Position numbers and translations under genes: made by a program. Under the pieces are notes generated by a model, which made no database searches, was not told where the DNA came from, and was given only the letters and a program-made list of their open reading frames with translations. This document shows, piece by piece, positions 57,410 through 64,000 of a stretch of 64,000 nucleotides of DNA (position 1 is the first letter of the stretch; each line of letters starts with the position of its first letter). Origin of the DNA: Coenobita brevimanus (lineage: Eukaryota; Arthropoda; Malacostraca; Decapoda; Coenobitidae); assembly GCA_032717465.1 (NCBI GenBank), contig CM064671.1, positions 53,189,998-53,253,997 on the forward strand, in the 5' to 3' direction.

Positions 57410-58504
57410 CCCGGCAGGTTACAAAAAAAAAAAAAAAAAAAACGAACTGAGGATATCCCATATAGGGACTGTGAAGCAGAGGGTCAAACTTGGGGCCATT
57501 TCCAAACTTTCCGGAAATCGATCAGCAGTTGTTTCTGGTAAACTACGTATTGCAGTTGGTGGCATATCCTATATATCTAAAATAAACAGATATATACGAT
57601 ATGATACCAATAGCAATACTTACTTTACCACAAGCAATTCCTGGTCGATTTCCTGGAAGTATGCAAAAGGCCCCAAGTTTGACCCTCTGTGTCACAGCCC
57701 TTATATAGGTTATCATCAGGCCATTTTTCCCCCAAAACTACCCACAGCATTAATCTTTCAAATGATTCTAGGACGAAGGCGGTATCTCATCACGTTATTT
57801 ATTTACTGGAGGTCATATGAGAAAAGGGACCAAAATTTGGGTTCCAAGCTGTCACGTGACTTTTTCACACATGTTATGGAATAAAAAACAACAATTGGTC
57901 ATGACATATCACAGAGAAGATCCTTAGCTACAATGTGAGCCATAGCTGAGTTCTCTGCCTGCATTACCGAGGGAGTTATGCCAATTTCTGCTGTGCCAAA
58001 CTCCCAAAATATGAGGCAAACCGCTAAGCACTAAGTAATCTTTGACCTCAATTTTGACCACCTAAATGGCAAAACCTCGCATAGTAACAACCTTAGTCGT
58101 ACTCAGCACACCAAAATCCATAAGGAAGAGTATGTCGCTTGCTTTTCACCAAAAATGACTCATTCAGCTTAAATAGCCACCTCTTCTGAAATTTTACTAG
58201 TCTAATAGTTATGTGTCTTATAGTGAATTGGTGCCTTTTAATAGGTAGAATGTTGTCTTAAGTATTTTTTAAAGAAAAAGTAAAAAAAAAAATAATTTTT
58301 CGTTTCTTGGCTAAGACACAGAAACTAATATGGGTAGAGGTTTCAAACCCTCTAGGAATATATGTTAACATGCCTCTCCGTGCTATTTGGTACTTAGACT
58401 GCCGTGTTATGAAACTGCAAGATAACATTAAACTAATTATTAAATTCGTTTTTCTATTAAAACTTTTCACCTGTTACACCTGGGATGCAGAAACTGCACA
58501 TGAG
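57405..58504. other. No gene; inverted-repeat element and unassigned sequence
   Basis: A 13-bp inverted repeat, GTAACCTGCCGGG at 57303 and CCCGGCAGGTTAC at 57410, encloses the last (CT)n(TA)n. Beyond an A run (57423-57442), a second inverted repeat has a perfect 20-bp core (57478-57497 with 57669-57688, AGAGGGTCAAACTTGGGGCC) and imperfect flanks. The rest to 58504 has no feature I can name. An ORF at 57252-57884 is built on microsatellite sequence. Confidence 0.5.
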
Positions 58505-59043
58505 AAATCTATCTATCTATCTAATGACTCTCCACATATCCAAACCACATCAGTGTGTTTCTACTAACGCTTCCTATCACGTCCACATCGACACCACAAC
58601 GCTCCTTCACTTCCGCATTTGTCAGTCTGTCTCTCCATGTGACTCCACAGGCTGCTATCATATAACTCATTTCCACTGCTCTCACTCTTGACTTGTGTCC
58701 CTGCAACAAGGTCCAAGCTTCATTTCCATATGTTAGAGTTGGTATTACAATACCGTCATGCAGTAACTTTTTCACTTCCATGCTCACTTTCCTGTTTCTT
58801 ATCACTGCTTTCAAGGAACCAGCAACTTTTCTTCCTTGTTATACCCTTTCAAGCACTTCACCCTCTAAACTTCCATACTTAATCATCACACTACCGAAGT
58901 ACTTAAATGCACTCACATTTTCCATTTCCTCCTCATCCAACCTCATCGTACATTCACTGAATTCATTTCTGTTGAAGACCGTAAGTTTACATTTCCTTAC
59001 TTTCACATTTACATTCTGTTTCTTACACACTCCCTCAAATGTC
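58505..59043 (-). pseudogene. RTE-C copy 3, C-terminal fragment
   Basis: A minus-strand fragment homologous to the end of RTE-C: VSAFKYFGSVMIKYGSLEGE, MKAVIRNRKVSMEVKKLLHD, NEAWTLLQGHKSRVRAVEMS and ERCGVDVDVIGSVSRNTLMW. It ends early, at GYVESH, with a direct jump to a (TAGA)n tail (58508-58522 complement). More diverged than copies 1, 2 and 4. Its 5' end abuts the BEL/Pao fragment. Confidence 0.8.
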
Positions 59044-59480
59044 AACACTTGAATAAGGTTTTGGAGGATTGGAATAGGGAGAGGAGTGCAGATTATTTAT
59101 TAACTCTTAAAGAAGCATATGATGGTTCTCAAACAGCTGGTGACAGGTCCTTGTACAAGGCAGATGTGGTATTAGTAAAAATTTATCAACTAAGATCCCA
59201 CTGGCCCTTAGCAAAAGCAATCTCGGTTCAACCTGACTCTGAAGGAGCAATTAGAACAGTAAAGGTAGTGTCTAAGGGACCAGTCAGTGTAAAAACCATT
59301 GACAAATTGGTACCTATAAAATAATCAGTTATTCCTGAAGATGAAGATGTTGGAGATCACAAGGGGCATTCAGGGGTGCGATAGAAAAGGGCTGCAGTAC
59401 AAGATTCTCAGAAGTTGTTGAGAGACCTCCCTGCTAAGGATCATATTTCTTGATACAATATATCAATTTTTGCCTGGCCC
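59044..59480 (+). pseudogene. BEL/Pao-type retrotransposon pol, C-terminal (DUF5641-like) fragment
   Basis: A plus-strand frame reads NKVLEDWNRERSADYLLTLK, then ADVVLVKIYQLRSHWPLAKA, ISVQPDSEGAIRTVKVVSKG and PVSVKTIDKLVPIK before a TAA at 59324. A V-L-V-x-x-x-x-x-x-x-W-P-L-A/G-x-x strand, an E-G-x-x-R-T-V-x-V strand and a final K-L-V/C-P-I/L are the signature I know from the DUF5641 domain at the end of BEL/Pao pol proteins. The frame after the stop (VIPEDEDVGDHKGHSGV) may be a continuation. No LTR, integrase core or RT is seen, so this is a fragment. Family by memory of the motif, not by search. Confidence 0.6.
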
Positions 59481-60610
59481 CAGTCAGAGGAAACTTTTGT
59501 CCCATTAACAGGTCCTGTGTGTCGGTAATAAATGCGTACGTCGTTGATACAAGTGTCATAAGCTAGAAGCAGAGGATTTAATTCTTTTTTGATGTTCTAA
59601 ATGTTTTAAACCCAAGAACTGGTTGTCTTGCTAGTTAATGGTTCCTTATAAATTATATAAAATGAAATGCAACTGCATAAAATGTATATATTTTTTTATA
59701 AAATGACATAATGATTATAATGTGTGAAAGCAAAATCCATGAGTTAAAATCCATATGCTCTCATCAGTAGATGTGAAACTTTCCCATATGAAAACGGGAA
59801 GAGGTCCAATAACATTAAAACTGTAATTGATATTATTTTTTTAATGCTTTCATGAAGCTTTATTTATATTGTAATATTTTTTCAAGCAATAAAATATATT
59901 TTGTAAATGACTGAAGTAATAAAAGACAACCTCAACAACCCAGATCTGTTCGTGTTTTATTTTCCTCCATTTTCTATGTGTGGGGGAGAGCAAGAACAAA
60001 ACAGTCCTGGAGGCTTCACCCACATGGTCCTGCAAAGCAAATCCACAGATCGTCCATCGTCGTTTAGAGATCAACTCCACTAAACATCACTTCGTACCGC
60101 AGCTAAATCATTTGTTTATTTATTGACCAATAGGGAGACGTGAATTCGTAAGGATCAAAAGTGACTGAACGATGTATGCTTAACATACAGAAGGTTATTA
60201 TAAAATATTTCGCCTAACAAAAGTTTATTACAATTCTCCTTAGACATAGTTATTAGATTTCCCCTAGAAAAAGTTGTTACATTCCATTTATTACTTCTGG
60301 AGTTTACTTTATTAAGAAAAAAGTCTACTCAGCATCTTCCCCCACATTTGGCTACCCTTCCTCTCCCCTCTACTGGCCTAACCCACTATGCTTACTCCCC
60401 ATTTGCCTCCCCCCTCCTTACTGTTACCACATTACTAATTTATATCTCACTTTTCCTCAAGATACCCTTTGCACAGTGCCCTGCGTGAAACATTTCTCTA
60501 TTTTACTTCAGCAGGTATCTTGGAAATATTTTCTCGCGCTTTCAAGTAAGACCTTTACGTGATTTTAATAACAAAAACAAAGTCAACACAACGCTATTGC
60601 AACCCTCTAC
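59481..60610. other. No gene seen; AT-rich unassigned region
   Basis: AT-rich sequence with no ORF of note, no clear terminal repeats and no long microsatellite. A 5' UTR of RTE-C copy 4 could start within the last few hundred bases. Confidence 0.5.
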
Positions 60611-63600
60611 TTGACCAGGCACATACCCCCACCTCCCTGCACACCTAACCAAGTGCATGACAGCCCTCACCCTCCTCCCCTGTATAACACGAAGGCATAT
60701 AACCTAAAATTTTCGGTAGTTAATGAAATTATGGGCAGATTTAATGGCGGAGGGTTAGTGCCCCTCCCCAGAAAACAACTAACTAAAAAAACAAACAAGA
60801 AGCCTCGGACAAGGACTGACCAAACGATGACGACCCAGGACCGGACAAAGGACTTGGTAATGAGAACATGGAATGTAAGAGGAGCGAATGATGAGGTGAA
60901 AGAGAGAGAGATTGTCCAGGTGCTTGAGGGTGCGAAAGTGGATGTATGTGGAATAACTGAAACAAAATGGAGAGGAGAAAGTGTGAGAGAATGGGAGTAT
61001 GGATGGGGTATATGTGCAGGAGTAGGTGAGAATGAGAATGCAAAGGAAGGAGTATGTATAGTTGTGAGTAAAAGATGGAAGAGGAGCATAAGACAGGATG
61101 GATCAGTTGGGTCAAGGACTGTGTGGGTAAAGTTGAAAGTTGGAATTCAAATGTGGGCGATTGTGTGTGTGTATGCACCAACGCAAGATCGTGCTAGAAG
61201 AGTGAGAGAAGAGTTCTGGACAAATGTGGAAGTGTGCATGGATAAGTTTGGAAGGTATGAGAGAGTGTTTTTGATCGGTGATATGAATCGTAAAGTAGGG
61301 AATGTGAAGGTGGATGCAATAGTTGGTGAGTGGGGTGTGCCTGCTGAGATAGATGAGAATGGGAGTGCGTTAGTGGACATTTGTGCTGGGAGGGGGTTGG
61401 TGATAGCCAATACCCTCTTCAGGCATAAAATGATCCACAGGTATACATGGCGAGTGATGAGAAGGGTGGGTGGTGAACTGAATGAAAGGAAGGCAATGAT
61501 TGATTATGTGTGTGTGGATGAAAGGATGCGAAGATGTGTAAAGGATGCAAGAGTGTATAGAGGTTGGGGGAGTGGACTTTCTGACCACTACTTGGTGGTG
61601 GCCAGAATTAGAATTCAAGTAAGATGGAGGAATAGAAGAAGGGAAAGACGAGAGGAAGGAGTAGTTACAAGGAGAGTGGAAAGGTTACAAGAGGATGAGA
61701 AAAAGGAAGAGTATAAGAGAGAAGTGGAGGAACGATTGGGCAAATATGAATTGGAGCAGATGGGAGACGTGGAAGGTGTGTGTAAGATATTTACAGAAGA
61801 AATATGTGCAGCATGTGATGCGGTGTGTGGAAGGAAGAGAAGACGGAGGGGGGTGCAAGGAACAGCGTGGTGGACTGAAGAGGTGAGACAGGCTGTGGCA
61901 CAAAAGAAGAAAGCATACAATGAATGGATGAGAAATAGGGGCGTGGAAGAAGTTGAGAGGCGGAAGAGAGAGTTATATGTGGAAAGAAAGAGAGAGGTGA
62001 AAAGATTAGTAAGAGAGAGTAAGAAGAGAGTGGATGAGGAATTTGGAAGGAATTTGAGTGTAAAGTGGAAGGACTGTAAGAAAATGTTCTGGAGAGAAGT
62101 GAAAAGAGTAAGACAGGGTGGAAATGAAGTTAGCAGGGGAGTGAAAGATAAAAATGGTAGATTACTAGTGAAGGGAGAAAAAGTGAACAGATGGAGAGAA
62201 CACTTTAAGGAATTGTTGAATGTAGAGGATGGAAGTAATGCGAGTATAAGTGGCTGGGGAATGGCTGGGAGAAGGAGGGAGGTGAGAAGACAGGAAGAAA
62301 TCAGTAGGATAGAAGTTGTGGGAGCAATGAAGAAAGTTAAATCGGGGAAAGCCCCAGGAATTGATGGAGTGTGTGGTGAAATGCTGAAGCATGGGGGAGA
62401 GGTAGTAGTAGAATGGATGTGGAAGATGTGCAGATTGGCCTGGGAGGAAGGTAGAGTCCCGGAGGATTGGAAGTCAGGTATAATTATTCCCTTGTACAAA
62501 GGAAAAGTGGAAAGAGAAGTGTGTGGTAATCATAGGGGCATTTGTCTTCTTAGTATAATAGGAAAAGTGTATGGTAGGATACTTATAGACAGAGTTAGAG
62601 AAAGAACAGAGAAATTAGTTGGAGAAGAATAGGGAGGCTTTAGGAAGGGAAGAGGTTGTGGAGATGAAATATTCATTCTTAGATCTTTAGTGGAAAAGTT
62701 TCTAGAGAAGGGAAAGAAGTTGTTTGCGGCTTTCATGGATTTGGAGAAAGCATATGACAGGGTGGATAGACAAGGATTGTGGAAAGTGTTAAGAATATAT
62801 GGAGTAGATGGGAAGTTGTTGAATGCTGTGAAGAGTATGTACGATGGTGCGAAGGCTGCAGTGCGTGTGGATGGTGAACTAGGTGATTTTTTCTCTTTGA
62901 AAGTTGGTTTGAAACAGGGATGTGTCATGTCTCCATGGTTGTTCAACCTGTACATGGATGGGGTAATAAAAGAGGTACAAGGTAGGGTAGTGGATGTTGG
63001 AGTGGCCCTGGTGAGAGAGGACAATGTTTGGAAACTCCCAGTACTGTTGTTTGCAGATGATACTATGTTGTTGAGTGAAGACGAAGGGGAGCTGCAAGGC
63101 TTGGTGGAGGAGTTTGAGAGAGTGTGTAAGAAACGGAATCTAAAGGTGAATGTAGGGAAGAGTAAAGTGATGGTCTTTGAGAGAGGTGAAGTTAGTGAAT
63201 GTACAACGAGGTTGGATGGTGAGGAATTAGAAAATGTGAGTACGTTTAAGTACTTGGGTAGTGTGATGAGTAAGGATGGAGGTTTGGAGGGTGAAGTGCT
63301 TGAAAGGGTACAGCAGGGAAGAAAGGTTGCTGGTTTTTTGAAAGCAGTGATAAGAAACAGGGAAGTGAGCATGGAAGTGAAAAAGTTACTACATGACAGT
63401 ATTGTGATACCAACTCTAACGTACGGAAGTGAAGCTTGGACATTGTTGGAAGGACACAAGTCAAGAGTGAGAGCAGTGGAAATGAGTTATTTAAGAGGAG
63501 CCTGTGGAGTCACGTGGAGAGACAGGCTGACGAATGAGGATATAAAGGAACGTTGTGGTGTGGATGTGGATGTGATAGGAAGCGTTATGAGGAACAAACT

Positions 63601-63829
63601 GAGGTGGTTTGGCCATGTGGAGAGGATGGAGGGTGAAAGACTGACGAAGAGAATGTATATGAGTGAGGTGGAGGGGGGAAGAGGGAGGGGGAGGCCGAGG
63701 ATGAGATGGAGGGATGGGGTGGAGAGGTATATGAGAGAGGGGGGTGTGAGTTGGGAGCAGGGCAGTGAAATGGCGGGGGACAGGGCGACTTGGAGGCGAT
63801 CTGTTTGTGGCCACCCCAAACGGGATTGA
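60611..63829 (+). pseudogene. RTE-C endonuclease-reverse transcriptase with one nonsense codon
   Basis: A frame of 1073 codons counting one internal TAG. The frame opens upstream, but the ATG at 60827 (MTTQDRTKDLVMRTWNVRGA) is the better start. EN: LVMRTWNVRGANDEVKERE, DVCGITETKWRGE (catalytic E), VCVYAPTQDRARRVREEF, VFLIGDMNRKVG (G-D-M-N for the usual G-D-F-N), and SGLSDHYLVVARIRIQVRW (D-H pair). RT: KSGKAPGIDGVCGEMLKHGG, SIIGKVYGRILIDRVRER, GGFRKGRGCGDEIFILRS, AFMDLEKAYDRVDRQGLWK (catalytic D), LKQGCVMSPWLFNLYMDGV and LLFADDTMLLSEDEGELQG (catalytic F-A-D-D). The C-terminal block has HKSRVRAVEMSYLRGACGVT. The TAG at 62630-62632 sits at the Q codon of EQGGFRKG (CAG in copies 1 and 2). Confidence 0.9.
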
Positions 63830-63861
63830 GGCGTCTGGCAATAGATAGATAGATAGATAGC
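60611..63861 (+). mobile_element. RTE-C copy 4, nearly intact, with (TAGA)n tail
   Basis: The longest RTE-C copy: one frame from 60611 to 63829, broken only by TAG at 62630-62632, followed by the conserved end (CCCCAAACGGGATTGAGGCG) and (TAGA)5 at 63841-63861. Copies 1, 2 and 3 are truncated relatives. The 5' boundary is uncertain. Confidence 0.85.
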
Positions 63862-64000
63862 TCCATTTAGGCAGCCATTTTTTTATGATTACATAACAGT
63901 TACAGTCATAAAATATACATAATTATTCATGCAGTCAGTTATCATGTACAATTTCTCTCTCCTAGGTGTAACAGTTGCAACGTTTTAACAGAAAAATGCA
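63862..64000. other. No gene seen at right edge
   Basis: 139 bp of AT-rich flanking sequence after the RTE-C tail. Confidence 0.5.

Overview
The window is eukaryotic and looks like arthropod DNA, most likely a decapod crustacean. This is inferred from the dense mixture of Jockey/CR1/RTE-type LINEs, piggyBac and hAT elements, tRNA-derived SINEs, very long (TA)n, (TG)n and (CT)n arrays, and TTAGG-like telomeric motifs. No prokaryotic gene organisation, rRNA gene, functional tRNA gene or CRISPR array is visible.

The one credible host gene is on the minus strand. Six short exons run from 45392 down to 20154 (45392-45329, 45220-45099, 40731-40621, 36981-36749, 21590-21462, 20312-20154). All have GT donors and AG acceptors, all join in matching phase, and together they encode about 272 residues. 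The product has a signal peptide, a divergent amino-terminal domain and the start of a ligand-binding S1 lobe ending in an N-F-T motif. It reads as the N-terminal half of an ionotropic receptor (IR, iGluR-related chemoreceptor). The remaining exons (rest of S1, pore, S2) would lie beyond position 1. The introns are mostly transposable elements; intron 4 alone is 15.2 kb.

Layout: 1-1060 is a LINE-A 3' fragment. About 1919-15218 is a 6-kb RNase H-bearing LINE (J, minus) split by a full-length LINE-A (3602-8714), itself split by a TTAA-flanked piggyBac-type element (4055-5836); a second copy of that element (11558-13522) splits J's ORF1. 15272-19353 is a piggyBac element with a nearly intact transposase. 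20154-21590 holds IR exons 6 and 5. 22916-25630 is a hAT-like element carrying a deleted piggyBac derivative. 25.7-26.4 kb is a 366-bp TA array plus an RTE tail. 26.6-29.5 kb is decayed LINE-E with LINE-B inserted. 29.6-32.7 kb is a minus LINE-B split by another piggyBac derivative. 32.7-33.0 kb is a tRNA-Gly-derived SINE. 33.1-36.4 kb is a near-intact RTE (R1). Then come IR exon 4, RTE-C copy 1 (37.6-40.5 kb), IR exon 3, a LINE-B copy carrying a tRNA-Thr-like SINE and an unclassified TIR element (41-45 kb), and IR exons 2 and 1. 45.8-49.3 kb is a CR1-type LINE.

The rest has no host gene that I can support: a ~160-bp tandem repeat (49.45-49.85 kb), RTE-C copy 2, a SINE tail, RTE-D (52.7-54.0 kb), a 1.64-kb tandem duplication containing a foldback element (54.1-57.4 kb), RTE-C copy 3, a BEL/Pao pol fragment (59.05-59.4 kb) and RTE-C copy 4 (60.6-63.86 kb), which has a single nonsense codon in its RT. 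The C, R1 and piggyBac copies carry few lesions, suggesting recent activity. Family assignments rest on motifs read by eye; no database search was run.
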